Below are positions 50,117 to 59,050 of a stretch of DNA of 64,000 bases, one piece after another. Both the position numbers and the translations under genes were made by a program. The stretch comes from Streptomyces sp. YPW6. GTDB taxonomy: Bacteria; Actinomycetota; Actinomycetes; Streptomycetales; Streptomycetaceae. The notes under the pieces were generated by a model. The model ran no database searches, had not been told where the DNA came from, and saw only the letters and a program-made list of their open reading frames with translations. Location: NCBI RefSeq assembly GCF_018866325.1, contig NZ_CP076457.1, positions 3,011,001 to 3,075,000 on the forward strand, written 5' to 3'. The stretch's first letter is position 1. Each line of letters starts with the position of its first letter.

Positions 50117-51013
50117 CTATGCGAAGACCACCGTGCGGAGGCCGTTGAGCAGGATGCGCCGTTCCGCGTGCCACTTCACCGCACGCGCCAGCGCCTGGCA
50201 CTCCACGTCCCGGCCGATGGCGACCAGCTGGTCGGGGGTCACGTCGTGGCCGACGCGCTCGACCTCCTGCTCGATGATCGGGCCCTCGTCGAGGTCGGCG
50301 GTGACGTAGTGCGCGGTCGCGCCGATCAGCTTCACGCCCCGGGCGTGCGCCTGGTGGTAGGGCTTGGCGCCCTTGAAGCTCGGCAGGAACGAGTGGTGGA
50401 TGTTGATGATCCGGCCGCTGAGCTGCTTGCAGAGATCGTCGGACAGGACCTGCATGTAGCGGGCCAGGACGACCAGCTCGACGTCCTCCTCGCGGACCAG
50501 CTCCAGCAGCCGCGCCTCGGCCTCCGGCTTGTTGTCCTTCGTCACCGGCAGATGCCGGAAGGGGACGCCGTACGAGGCGACGAGCTCGGCGAAGTCCGTG
50601 TGGTTGGAGACGACGGCCGCGATCTCGACCGGCAGCGCGCCGGTACGGGAGCGGAACAGCAGGTCGTTGAGGCAGTGGCCGAACTTGCTGACCATCAGCA
50701 CGACCCGCATCTTCTCGTCCGACCGGTGGATCTGCCACTCCATCCGGAAGGCCTCACCGATCGCGGCGAAGCTGGCGCGCAGCTTGTCCACGGTCACGGT
50801 GGCGTCCGCCGAGAAGTGGACGCGCATGAAGAACAGACCCGTGTCGTGGTCCCCGAACTGCTGGCTGTCCTCGATGTTGCAGCCGGTCATGAAGAGATAG
50901 CTCGACACAGCGTGCACGATGCCCTGTTTGTCGGGGCAGGAGAGCGTGAGGACGTACTGCTCGGTCGCGGCGGCGTCCGGGATGGCGGCGGAGGCGGGCT
51001 GTGGCGCGGTCAT
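50117..51013 (-). CDS. purU: Formyltetrahydrofolate deformylase
   Basis: A 298-residue enzyme that hydrolyses 10-formyl-THF to formate and THF, balancing one-carbon pools and supplying formate for purine synthesis. The N-terminal ACT domain (YVLTLSCPDKQGIVHAVSSY) senses amino acids; the catalytic formyltransferase-like domain has NIHHSFLPSFKGAKPYHQAH with the His and the following ATAHYVTADLDEGPIIEQ with the catalytic Asp. The full family length is preserved. The ATG at 51013 is used. It is convergent with the anti-sigma gene and followed upstream by the SCO4402-like gene in the same direction. Confidence 0.96.
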   Translation of the reverse strand: MTAPQPASAAIPDAAATEQYVLTLSCPDKQGIVHAVSSYLFMTGCNIEDSQQFGDHDTGLFFMRVHFSADATVTVDKLRASFAAIGEAFRMEWQIHRSDEKMRVVLMVSKFGHCLNDLLFRSRTGALPVEIAAVVSNHTDFAELVASYGVPFRHLPVTKDNKPEAEARLLELVREEDVELVVLARYMQVLSDDLCKQLSGRIINIHHSFLPSFKGAKPYHQAHARGVKLIGATAHYVTADLDEGPIIEQEVERVGHDVTPDQLVAIGRDVECQALARAVKWHAERRILLNGLRTVVFA

Positions 51014-51041
51014 CCTCGTAGCGTGCCACAACCGGCCGTCC

Positions 51042-51539
51042 CTAGGCGGCCCTGGTCATGATGCGGATGGCGTCCAGCGACCGGGGCGGTGTGTCCGGGT
51101 CCTCCGCGTCGTTCGTGGCGAGCATCACATGGGCCTCGCGGGCCGCGTGGACGGCCTCGGGCCAGCCGGGGTGCTCCAGATAGGCGGAGACGGGGGCGTC
51201 CGCGCCGACCTGGTGCATGATCCGCAGGACCCGCAGGGCGGCGGCGTCCACGGCGACGGCCTCGGCGGAGTCCCTGAAGATGGTGCCGACGTACTTCTCG
51301 GCGGACCAGTTGTCGAGCCAGGTGTCCTCGACCAGGCGGTACACGGCGTCGGTGACGTCCCCGTACCCTTCCCGGCCGGCGAGCCAGCACTCGCGGTGGA
51401 AGACGGGGTCGGAGAGCATGTGCAGCGCCGAGCGCACGTTGGTGCGCCAGCGCCACCACGGCATGTCAGTGAGCGGCATGCCGCCCATGGTGGAGGAGCG
51501 ACGGCCGCGACGGGAAGAGTTCTCCGAACCTTGCTGCAC
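51042..51539 (-). CDS. SCO4402-family protein of unknown function
   Basis: A 165-residue soluble protein containing MGGMPLTDMPWWRWRTNVRS, ECWLAGREGYGDVTDAVYRL and LDAIRIMTRAA, which I recognise as the SCO4402 family, conserved beside purU in streptomycetes. Tryptophan-rich N-terminal part, helical elsewhere; function unknown. The start is taken as GTG 51539, since the basic N-terminal extension looks conserved in relatives I recall; ATG at 51488 or 51479 is possible. It is 28 bases from purU and probably in its operon. Confidence 0.8.
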   Translation of the reverse strand: MQQGSENSSRRGRRSSTMGGMPLTDMPWWRWRTNVRSALHMLSDPVFHRECWLAGREGYGDVTDAVYRLVEDTWLDNWSAEKYVGTIFRDSAEAVAVDAAALRVLRIMHQVGADAPVSAYLEHPGWPEAVHAAREAHVMLATNDAEDPDTPPRSLDAIRIMTRAA

Positions 51540-51662
51540 GCTGCCCGATCGTACGTTCCTTCACCGCACCTCCGCACGGGCCCCCGCAATTCACCCGGAC
51601 GTCACCGAGCGTTGAACACGGCACACCGCGCCGTTACCCCGGGCCCGGAAAAGTCCCTTTCC

Positions 51663-52934
51663 ATGACCGGACGGCGACGCCCCACCTTTCCCCGCCCCTT
51701 CCCGGGCGCCATCAGCGCGGCGGCGGCGGGGGCGGTCCTGCTGTCCGGCTGCGGCGGGCTTCCTGGGGCCACGGGGGGATCCAGGGAGCCCGTCACCGTG
51801 ATGACGTGGGCCCCCGACCGGTCCGCGGACATCAACGCGGTGAAGATGGCCGGGGTGCCCGCGATGGCGCAGACGTACGCCCGCTGGGTCAACGACACGG
51901 GGGGCATCGACGGGCGCAAGCTGCGGGTGATCGTCTGCGACGAGGGCGACACCTCGATCGGCGCCGAACGGTGCGCGCGGGAGGCCGTCGAGAAGAAGGT
52001 GGCCGCCGTCGTCGGTTCGTACAGCCGCCACGGGCAGGGCTTCATGCCCGCACTGGAGGCGGGCGGCGTCCCGTACATCGGCGGCTACGGCGCCTCCACC
52101 GAGGAGTTCAGCAGCTACCTCTCCTATCCGGTCAACGGCGGCCAGTCGGCCCTGCTGGCGGGTCACGGGCAGCAGTTGGGCGGCAGCTGCAGCCGGGTCT
52201 CGCTGGTGCGGCCCGACTCGATCGGCGGCGACGGGATGCCTCCGCTGCTCAACAACGGCCTGCTGGCCGCCCACCGGCCCGCCTCCACCGACATCCTGGC
52301 CCCGCTGGACGCCACGTCCTACGACGAACAGGCAGCGCAGGCGCTGGAGCGGTCCGAGGGCGGCTGTGTGACGGCGGTGCTCGGCGCCCGTACCGAGACG
52401 TTCTTCGACTCCTTCCGCCGGCTGGAGCCGGACGGCGGGGAGGTCAGGATCTCCTCCGTGCTGGGGAGCGTCAGCCAGCCGCTCATCGACCGCACCGGCG
52501 GCCGGAACAGCCCCTTCGAGGGCGCCTACGTCACCGGCTGGTACCCGGACGCCAAGAACGCGCGCTGGCAGCAGATGCGCGATGTGATCGGGAAGTACGC
52601 CTTCGGGGACAACCGCATCGACCCGGACGACACGGCCGTGCAGACCACGTGGATCGCCTACACCGCGCTGCGGGCGGCCGTCCGGGCGATCGGCGACGAC
52701 ACCGTCACCCCGGGCCGGGTCGTGGCGGCGCTCAACGGAGGCGTCGAGGTCGACACCGGCGGCCTGACCCCGACGCTCCGCTGGCGCTTCAAGGACCTCG
52801 TCGGCACGCTGAGCTACCCGCGCATCGTCAACACGAAGGTGACGTTCCAGGTGGTCCGCGAGGGCCGCCTCACCGCCCAGAAGAAGGGCTTCGTGGACGT
52901 CGCGGACGCCCTGACGGACGCCCCGCGCAGCTAG
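51663..52934 (+). CDS. Branched-chain-amino-acid-type substrate-binding lipoprotein
   Basis: A 423-residue periplasmic-binding-protein-like lipoprotein. The signal peptide ends with the lipobox VLLSGCGG (Cys at about residue 30), so it is anchored outside the membrane. The mature part has the Leu/Ile/Val-binding (type 1) fold: INAVKMAGVPAMAQTYARWV near the start and later GIDGRKLRVIVCDEGDTS and VAAVVGSYSRHGQGFMPAL. No permease or ATPase gene adjoins it, so it may be an orphan receptor or sensor component. Start ATG 51663 follows TTTCC; ribosome binding site weak. Confidence 0.88.
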   Translation: MTGRRRPTFPRPFPGAISAAAAGAVLLSGCGGLPGATGGSREPVTVMTWAPDRSADINAVKMAGVPAMAQTYARWVNDTGGIDGRKLRVIVCDEGDTSIGAERCAREAVEKKVAAVVGSYSRHGQGFMPALEAGGVPYIGGYGASTEEFSSYLSYPVNGGQSALLAGHGQQLGGSCSRVSLVRPDSIGGDGMPPLLNNGLLAAHRPASTDILAPLDATSYDEQAAQALERSEGGCVTAVLGARTETFFDSFRRLEPDGGEVRISSVLGSVSQPLIDRTGGRNSPFEGAYVTGWYPDAKNARWQQMRDVIGKYAFGDNRIDPDDTAVQTTWIAYTALRAAVRAIGDDTVTPGRVVAALNGGVEVDTGGLTPTLRWRFKDLVGTLSYPRIVNTKVTFQVVREGRLTAQKKGFVDVADALTDAPRS

Positions 52935-53015
52935 GCTATGTCTCTCCGATCATCGGACCGTTAATTTGACATGGCGCCGCCCTCCGCGGTGTGACGACGG
53001 GACGGCAGCGGTGGG

Positions 53016-53624
53016 TCATGCCGGGGGCTGGCCGCCGGGGGTTACGACGCCGCCGATGAGGTCGCGTACGAGTTGCGCCGCCTGGGCGCGGGTCCGCTCC
53101 GGTTCGTCGGCTTCCGTGATCGTGATGGAGAGCTCGGTGAGCGCGCCGTAGAAAGCCCGGGCGACCAGAGCGGCAGGGTAGGGCCGCAGGCGTCCGGCGT
53201 CCAGTGCGGCGTTCACGACGTCCTGGACCAGGCCGCCGAGGTGGAGCTGGTCCAGCTCGCGCCACCGCTGCCAGCCCAGGGCGATCGGGCCCTGCTGCAG
53301 CACGATGTGCCGGTACGCCTCCCCGCTGCAGACATCGAGGAACGCGTCGACGCCCCGGTACGCGCGCTCGCGCGGATCGGTCACGGGGGCGATCACTGCC
53401 CGGATGCGTTCGGTGGCCTGCCGCTCCAGCTCTTCGAAGACGGCCTCGAAGAGTCCGGCCTTGCCGTCGAAGTGGTGGTAGAGCGCGCCGCGCGTCAGCC
53501 CTGCCGTGCGCACCAGTTCCTCTGCGGAGACGGCCGTGTAGTCGCGTTCGGTGAAGAGGCTGAGCCCCGTGTCGAGCAGGGTGCGGCGGGTGTTCTCCGC
53601 GTACTTTTCGCGCAGCGTTTCCAT
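53016..53624 (-). CDS. TetR family regulator of the amine-oxidation cassette
   Basis: A 202-residue repressor with the helix-turn-helix at about residues 32-54 (SAEELVRTAGLTRGALYHHF) and a ligand-binding domain containing GWQRWRELDQLHL. Its start codon is inside an 18-bp direct repeat that is also the centre of an inverted repeat covering the divergent promoter of the amine oxidase gene, so autoregulation and repression of the cassette by one protein are likely. Ligand probably an amine or the derived aldehyde (inference). Confidence 0.9.
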   Translation of the reverse strand: METLREKYAENTRRTLLDTGLSLFTERDYTAVSAEELVRTAGLTRGALYHHFDGKAGLFEAVFEELERQATERIRAVIAPVTDPRERAYRGVDAFLDVCSGEAYRHIVLQQGPIALGWQRWRELDQLHLGGLVQDVVNAALDAGRLRPYPAALVARAFYGALTELSITITEADEPERTRAQAAQLVRDLIGGVVTPGGQPPA

Positions 53625-53672
53625 ACGCCATGGATATCACATACGCTATGCATGTCAGATGCACTCCGTATG
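53622..53672. promoter_or_regulatory. Operator cluster between TetR and amine oxidase genes
   Basis: CATACGCCATGGATATCA at 53622-53639 and CATACGCTATGCATGTCA at 53640-53657 are tandem 18-mers matching at 15 positions. The second also opens a 33-bp imperfect inverted repeat ending CGTATG at 53672, with a TGCAT-N5-ATGCA core. The 48-base divergent gap is nearly all operator. Confidence 0.75.
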
Positions 53673-53673
53673 A

Positions 53674-55050
53674 ATGGTGGACGTGATGGAGAAGCCAGCG
53701 GACGTCGTGATCGTCGGCGCCGGTGTGGCGGGCCTGGTGGCCGCCCGGGACCTTGTGCGGAACGGGGCGGACGTCCTGGTCCTGGAAGCACGAGACCGCG
53801 TAGGAGGCCGGCTCCTGAACGGCGAGCTGCCCGGAGGCGCTCCCATCGAGGTCGGCGGGCAGTGGGTCGGCCCGGCCCAGCACCAGGCCATGCAACTCAT
53901 CAGGGAACTCGGCCTGAACACCTACCCCACCTACGGCGAGGGCGAGCACATCGCAGAGATCCGCACCACCCGCGCCCAGTACACGGGCCGGATCCCCAAG
54001 CTCAACCCCCTCGTCCTCGCCGACATCGGACAGACCCAGTACCGCCTGGACCGCATCGCCCGCCAGGTCGCCGCCGCCGAGCCCTGGCGAGCGCCCCGGG
54101 CCGAGGAACTCGACCGCCAGACCTTCGACACCTGGCTGCACCGCACCGCCCGCACCCCGGGCGGCCGGGACTTCTTCCGGCTGATCACCGAGGCGGTCTT
54201 CTCAGGCGAACCCGAGGACATGTCCGCACTCTGGGCCGCCTTCTACGTCGGCGCCGCCGGCGGGCTCGACCAGCTGATCAACGTCTCCGGCGGGGCCCAG
54301 CAGGACCGCGTCCTCGGCGGAACACAGCGCATCGCGCTCGAACTGGCCGAGGAACTCGGCGACCGGATCGTCCTCGACGCCCCCGTCACTGACATCGACT
54401 GGCAGCCCGCAGCCACCTCCGGCGTCCGCGTCACCACGCGCAGCGGCCTCACCGTCCGCGCCCGGCGCGCCGCCGTCGCCGTCCCGCCGCCGCTCGCCGC
54501 CCGGATCCGCTACACCCCCGGCCTGCCCGGCGACCGCGACCAGCTCATCCAGCGGATGCCGATGGGCCGCGTCATCAAGATCAACATCGCCTACGAGGAG
54601 CCGTTCTGGCGCCACGCCGGCCTCAGCGGCCAGGCCAACAGCACCCACCGCCCCTTCGGCACCGTCCTCGACAACACCCCCCACGACGGATCGTGCGGCG
54701 TACTCGTCGGCTTCCTCGAAGGACGCCACGCCGACACCGGCTCACGCATGGACCCCGACGAGCGCCGCGCCCAGGTGATCAACGACCTCGTCGGCTACTT
54801 CGGCCCCAAGGCCCGCAACCCCATCGCCTTCATCGAACGCGACTGGGCGCAGGAGGAGTACAGCCGCGGCTGCTACGGAGCCTTCGCCGTCCCCGGCGCC
54901 CTCACCCGCTTCGGCCCGGCCCTACGCCGCCCGGTCGGTCCCCTGCACTGGGCCGGCACCGAAACCGCCACCCGCTGGACGGGCTACATCGACGGCGCCG
55001 CCGAATCCGGCCACCGCGTCGCCGACGAGATCCTCCCCAAGCTCTCCTGA
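53674..55050 (+). CDS. Flavin monoamine oxidase-like enzyme
   Basis: A 458-residue FAD amine oxidase. VIVGAGVAGLVAARDL and the GG-motif LEARDRVGGRLLNGELPGG at the N-terminus bind FAD; EVGGQWVGPAQH follows; the C-terminal GPLHWAGTETATRWTGYIDG contacts the flavin ring, as in monoamine oxidases, putrescine oxidases and L-amino-acid oxidases. It would oxidise an amine to the aldehyde with H2O2 release. The aldehyde dehydrogenase encoded 27 bases downstream would take the product. ATG 53674 and 53686 are both possible starts. Confidence 0.92.
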   Translation: MVDVMEKPADVVIVGAGVAGLVAARDLVRNGADVLVLEARDRVGGRLLNGELPGGAPIEVGGQWVGPAQHQAMQLIRELGLNTYPTYGEGEHIAEIRTTRAQYTGRIPKLNPLVLADIGQTQYRLDRIARQVAAAEPWRAPRAEELDRQTFDTWLHRTARTPGGRDFFRLITEAVFSGEPEDMSALWAAFYVGAAGGLDQLINVSGGAQQDRVLGGTQRIALELAEELGDRIVLDAPVTDIDWQPAATSGVRVTTRSGLTVRARRAAVAVPPPLAARIRYTPGLPGDRDQLIQRMPMGRVIKINIAYEEPFWRHAGLSGQANSTHRPFGTVLDNTPHDGSCGVLVGFLEGRHADTGSRMDPDERRAQVINDLVGYFGPKARNPIAFIERDWAQEEYSRGCYGAFAVPGALTRFGPALRRPVGPLHWAGTETATRWTGYIDGAAESGHRVADEILPKLS

Positions 55051-55077
55051 CCCCCGACACGTGAGCGAGGCACCACC

Positions 55078-56811
55078 ATGACCGACCAGCCCTCCACCCG
55101 CAGCACCACCCCCACCCCCGACATCGACGCCCTGGTCGAACGACTCGCCACCGGCGAACGCGCCTGGGCCCGCACCCACCTGTCCGAACGGCGCGAACTG
55201 CTCCTCGACATCGCCTCCGCCACCGCCGCCACCGCCGACGCCTGGGTCCGCACCGCGGCCTGCATCAAGCAGCTCAACCCCGCCTCCCCGCTCCTCGGAG
55301 AGGAATGGCTCAGCGGCCCCTACGCGGTGCTCACCTACCTCCAGGCCCTCCAGGAAACCCTGCGCCGCCTCGACGAAGGGGCCGACGTCCTCGCCGACAC
55401 ACGGATCACCCGGGCGCCCGGCGACCGGCTCGCCGTCCAGGTCCTCCCGTACGACACCTACGACAAGCTCCTCCTGAACGGCTTCCACGCCGAGGTCTGG
55501 ACAACCCCCGGCACCACCGAGGAGCAGCTGCGCGCCACAGCCGGGCTCACCCAGCGGACCCCGCGACGGACCAGGGGCGTCGCGCTCGTCCTCGGCGCAG
55601 GCAACATCCTGTCCATCCCACCCCTGGACGTGCTCTACCAGCTGTTCGCGGAGAACCGCACCGCCGTACTCAAGCTCAACCCCACCACCGACCCGCTCGC
55701 CGACGTCTACCGCGCGGCCTTCAAGCCGCTCATCGACCGGGGCCTGGTCGAGATCGTCACGGGCGGCCCCGAGGTGGGCGGGGCACTCGCCGGGCACTCC
55801 GGCATCGCGGCCGTCCACATGACCGGCAGCGAAGGCACCCACGATGCCGTGGTCTGGGGCACAGGGGAGGCGGCGACGGCCGCCAAGGCCGCCGGCACGC
55901 CGAAGCTGACCAAGCCCATGACCAGCGAACTGGGCGGCGTCTCCCCCATCATCATCCTGCCCGGCGAGTGGTCCGAGGCAGATCTGCGCTATCAGGCCGA
56001 ACACGTCGCCACCATGCGACTGCACAACAGCGGCTGCAACTGCATCGCCGGCCAGATCCTCATCCTCAGCTCCGACTGGCCCCAGAAGAACGCCTTCCTC
56101 ACCGCGCTGCGCCGAGCCTTCGCCACCGCACCTGCCCGCCCGGCCTGGTACCCCGGCTGCGAAGCGCGCGTCCAGTCTGCCCGCGACCTCCACTCCGACG
56201 GCGCGGAAAAGCCCGGCGGCACGCCCGAGCGCACTCTCCTCACCGGCCTGGACCTCACCGACCCCGACGAGACGGCCTTCACCACCGAATACTTCGGCCC
56301 GGTCCTCGGCGTCGCCGAACTCCTGGGCACCGGCCTCCAGTTCCTTGATGCCGCCGTCACCGCCGCCAACGAACGCCTCCACGGAACCCTCGGCGCCAAC
56401 CTCATCGCCCACCCCGACACCATCAAGGCCCTCGGCGACAGCCTCCGCGCCGCGATCGCCAACCTGCGTTACGGCACCGTCGCCGTCAACGCCTGGACCG
56501 GCGTCGGCTACGCCACTCCCCGCGCTACCTGGGGCGCCTACCCCGGACACACGCTCGACGACGTCCAGAGCGGCATCGGCATCGTCCACAACGCCCTGCT
56601 CCTGGACCACACCGAACGCACCGTCGTCACCGGCCCCTTCCGCCCCGCACCCCGTTCCGTACTCCTCGGCGACACCACCATCTCCCCCAAACCCCCGTGG
56701 TTCGTCACCAACACCACCGCCGCCCGCACCGGCCGCCTCCTCACCGAGTTCGCCGCCAACCCCCGGTGGCAAGACCTCCCCGCCCTCTTCGCCTCAGCCC
56801 TCCGAGGCTGA
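55078..56811 (+). CDS. Aldehyde dehydrogenase family protein
   Basis: A 577-residue ALDH-superfamily enzyme, longer than the usual 480-500. VALVLGAGNILSIPPLDVLY opens the NAD-binding domain, VHMTGSEGTHDAVVWG is the cofactor turn, TSELGGVSPIIILPG carries the catalytic-base Glu, and LHNSGCNCIAGQILIL the nucleophilic Cys region. The N- and C-terminal extensions resemble the actinobacterial long ALDH group paired with amine oxidases. Presumably oxidises the aldehyde made by the upstream oxidase to the acid. The gene is probably co-transcribed with it. Confidence 0.92.
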   Translation: MTDQPSTRSTTPTPDIDALVERLATGERAWARTHLSERRELLLDIASATAATADAWVRTAACIKQLNPASPLLGEEWLSGPYAVLTYLQALQETLRRLDEGADVLADTRITRAPGDRLAVQVLPYDTYDKLLLNGFHAEVWTTPGTTEEQLRATAGLTQRTPRRTRGVALVLGAGNILSIPPLDVLYQLFAENRTAVLKLNPTTDPLADVYRAAFKPLIDRGLVEIVTGGPEVGGALAGHSGIAAVHMTGSEGTHDAVVWGTGEAATAAKAAGTPKLTKPMTSELGGVSPIIILPGEWSEADLRYQAEHVATMRLHNSGCNCIAGQILILSSDWPQKNAFLTALRRAFATAPARPAWYPGCEARVQSARDLHSDGAEKPGGTPERTLLTGLDLTDPDETAFTTEYFGPVLGVAELLGTGLQFLDAAVTAANERLHGTLGANLIAHPDTIKALGDSLRAAIANLRYGTVAVNAWTGVGYATPRATWGAYPGHTLDDVQSGIGIVHNALLLDHTERTVVTGPFRPAPRSVLLGDTTISPKPPWFVTNTTAARTGRLLTEFAANPRWQDLPALFASALRG

Positions 56812-56945
56812 CGCAAGGCGCCCGACGGGCAGAAGGTGTGCGCCGTGCCGACACGGCGCACACCGAACGTAGCCCCCGGCGGTCCGCCCGGAGAACGTGA
56901 CAAACGCTGTTCTCGTCCTCTACGCATGAAGCGATGCCTCTCCGA

Positions 56946-57745
56946 TCAGGAGCGGAACCACATGACGATGGCTGCGAGCGTCACCGTGCCGAGGAAGACG
57001 TATCCGCGCTTGTCATAGCGCGTTGCCACGGCTCGAAAGCCCTTGAGTTTGTTGATCGCCCGCTCGACAACGTTGCGCTTTCTGTACCGCTCCCCGTCGA
57101 ACCCGGGAGGCCGACCGCCACAGGAACCGCGTTTGACGCGGTTGGCCGCTTGGTCGTCCTTCTCGGGAATGACATGGCGGATACCTCGTTTGCGCAGGTA
57201 GGACCGCGTGCGTCGATTGCTGTATGCCTTATCGGCGCTCACGCTGTCAGGCCGCGTGCGGGGCCGCCAGGCGCCAGTTCGGGGAACACGGATCTCCTCC
57301 ATGACCGGTTCGAACTGAGTGCAGTCCGCCCACTGTCCGGGCGTGATCAACAGGGACAGCGGGCGGCACCTGCCGTCGGCGCTGAGGTGAACCTTGGTGG
57401 TGAACCCGCCGCGCGACCGGCCCAGACCTTCACCTTCCGCACCACCTCCACCAGGTGGGCAGCCAGCCCGCTCCCCGCAGGCTCGATCTGATGTCCCATC
57501 GCCTGCTCCCCTTTTGAGCGTCGGGGAGGTGGCAGCGCCTTGCGCGCGCCAGCCGCGTGGTGGTGGGCCCGCACCACCGTAGAGTCGACCGAGATGTCCC
57601 AGTCGATATCGCCCGCGGCATCCGCAGTAGCCTGGATCTGCTGCAGTAGCCGCTCCCAGGTCCCATCGGCCGACCATTTCAGGAGCCGCTTGTGGACGGT
57701 CTTCCACGGGCCGAACCGCTCCGGCAGGTCACGCCATTGCACCCC
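56946..57745 (-). pseudogene. IS5-family transposase, 5' part lost
   Basis: The C-terminal three-quarters of an IS5-type transposase in two frames. The upstream frame contains GVQWRDLPERFGPWKTVHK and DISVDSTVVRAHHHAAGARK (first catalytic Asp); the downstream one has GLGRSRGGFTTKVHLSADG and continues with SADKAYSNRRTRSYLRKRG (second Asp) to RNVVERAINKLKGFRAVATR (Glu). Such a split is natural in IS5 members with programmed frameshifting. The N-terminal 60 or so residues are missing: homology stops exactly where the IS3 element begins at 57746, so the element is dead unless complemented. Confidence 0.9.
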
Positions 57746-57785
57746 TGAGCTGCCCCGAGTTTCGTAGAGTCCGATCTTGATTGGT

Positions 57786-58670
57786 TCAGGCGGACTGCGG
57801 GATTTGCTCCTGGCTCCGCCAAAAGGCTTCTTCGTACTCGGCCGGCGGAACGTAGTCGAGCGCGGAGTGAAGACGCTCCTCGTTGTACCAGGCGATCCAC
57901 TGGAAGATCGCCCGTTCGACCTGGTCGACATCCTTCCAGGGACCCTGCATCTCGATCAGCTCGGCCTTGAAGGTCCCGTTCAGCGCCTCGGCCATCGCGT
58001 TGTCATACGAGTCCGCGACCGATCCGACGGAGGCGGAGGCACCGATGTCGGCGAGCCGGCCGGTATACCGAATTGATACGTATTGCGACCCGCGATCGCT
58101 GTGGTGTATCAGTCCGGAGTCCTTCTTGATCCGGCGCCGCCAGAGCGTCATCTCCAGGGCGTCCAGGGGGAGTTCGGTCCGCATGTGGTTCGCGACCTGC
58201 CAGCCGACGATCATCCGCGAGTACACGTCCAGGACGAACGCCACATACGCCCACCCCGACCAGGTGCGGACATACGTCATGTCCGCCACCCATAGCTGAT
58301 CAGGCCGGCTCGCGGTGAAGTCGCGGTCGACCAGGTCCGGCGGCCGGGGCGCCGATGGCTCCGGGACGGTTGTGCGGCGGCGCCGGCCACGGATGACACC
58401 TTCCAGGCCCAGCTCGGCCATCAGCCGCTCGACCGTGCAGCGGGCCACGACGATGCCTTGGCGTCGAAGCGCGTGGGTGATCCGGCGGGCGCCGTAGGTG
58501 CCGCCCGACTCCGCGTGGACCTCCTCGATCAGCGGCATGAGCTGCTCGTCCCGGAGCCGGCGGGCCGACTTCGGCCGCTTCTTGCGGGCGAAGTACGTCG
58601 ACGGCGACAGCTCCAGCACCCGGCAGACGGGATCGACCCCGAGACCTCTGTCACGCAGGTGGTCGATCAC
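57786..58670 (-). CDS. IS3-family transposase OrfB (DDE integrase)
   Basis: A 294-residue integrase-like catalytic subunit. VADMTYVRTWSGWAYVAFVL has the first Asp, IHHSDRGSQYVSIRYTGRLA the second, and SYDNAMAEALNGTFKAELIE the Glu, a full DDE set; the HTH_21 segment YGARRITHALRRQGIVV is at the N-terminus. Begins GTG overlapping the OrfA stop (GTGA) in the -1 frame. A T6 run within orfA could promote -1 frameshifting to make an OrfAB fusion. It looks functional. Confidence 0.93.
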   Translation of the reverse strand: MIDHLRDRGLGVDPVCRVLELSPSTYFARKKRPKSARRLRDEQLMPLIEEVHAESGGTYGARRITHALRRQGIVVARCTVERLMAELGLEGVIRGRRRRTTVPEPSAPRPPDLVDRDFTASRPDQLWVADMTYVRTWSGWAYVAFVLDVYSRMIVGWQVANHMRTELPLDALEMTLWRRRIKKDSGLIHHSDRGSQYVSIRYTGRLADIGASASVGSVADSYDNAMAEALNGTFKAELIEMQGPWKDVDQVERAIFQWIAWYNEERLHSALDYVPPAEYEEAFWRSQEQIPQSA

Positions 58671-58978
58671 CTGCTCGGCCTCGTCCGGGGACGGTCGATC
58701 TCCTGGGCAAAAAACACCGAGGCGGCTTTCAGGATCTCGTTCGCCCGCCGCAACTCGGCCACTTCCCGGCGGAGTTGCTTCAACTCATCCAGCTCGGCGG
58801 TGGTGAGCCGGTCGTCCCGCTCGCCGCGGTCGGCCTCGGCCTGGCGGACCCAGCCTCGCAGGGCCTCCTTGTGGATGCCCAGGTCCCTCGCAACGTGGGC
58901 GATGGGGCGGCCGGTGGGGCGGACCTCGCGGATCGCGCGCTCGCGGAGCTCGTCCGGATGTTTACGGGGTGCTGCCAT
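58667..58978 (-). CDS. IS3-family transposase OrfA
   Basis: A 103-residue DNA-binding subunit. RAIREVRPTGRPIAHVARDL and GIHKEALRGWVRQ form the helix-turn-helix; a leucine-zipper-like coiled coil ELDELKQLRREVAELRRANE follows, and FFAQEID closes it, as in this IS3 group. The ATG at 58978 is the natural start. The run TTTTTT (plus-strand AAAAAA at 58709-58714) in the FFAQ codons is a plausible frameshift site. Confidence 0.92.
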   Translation of the reverse strand: MAAPRKHPDELRERAIREVRPTGRPIAHVARDLGIHKEALRGWVRQAEADRGERDDRLTTAELDELKQLRREVAELRRANEILKAASVFFAQEIDRPRTRPSR

Positions 58979-59050
58979 GGTGCTGGTGGATCTCCTTCGC
59001 CAGGACCGTAACCCTGGCATCAGGGACTCCACAAATCTCGGTACAGCTCA

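Larger units (their letters stand above)
57746..59050 (-). mobile_element. IS3-family insertion sequence, complete
   Basis: About 1305 bp with terminal inverted repeats: left TGAGCTGCCCCGAGTTTCG at 57746, and the complement of the right end reads TGAGCTGTACCGAGATTTG, ending at 59050. OrfA and OrfB lie between in IS3 order. The three to five bases flanking each end (CCC versus TTC) do not match, so there is no target-site duplication; the element probably moved or recombined after insertion. Confidence 0.9.
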
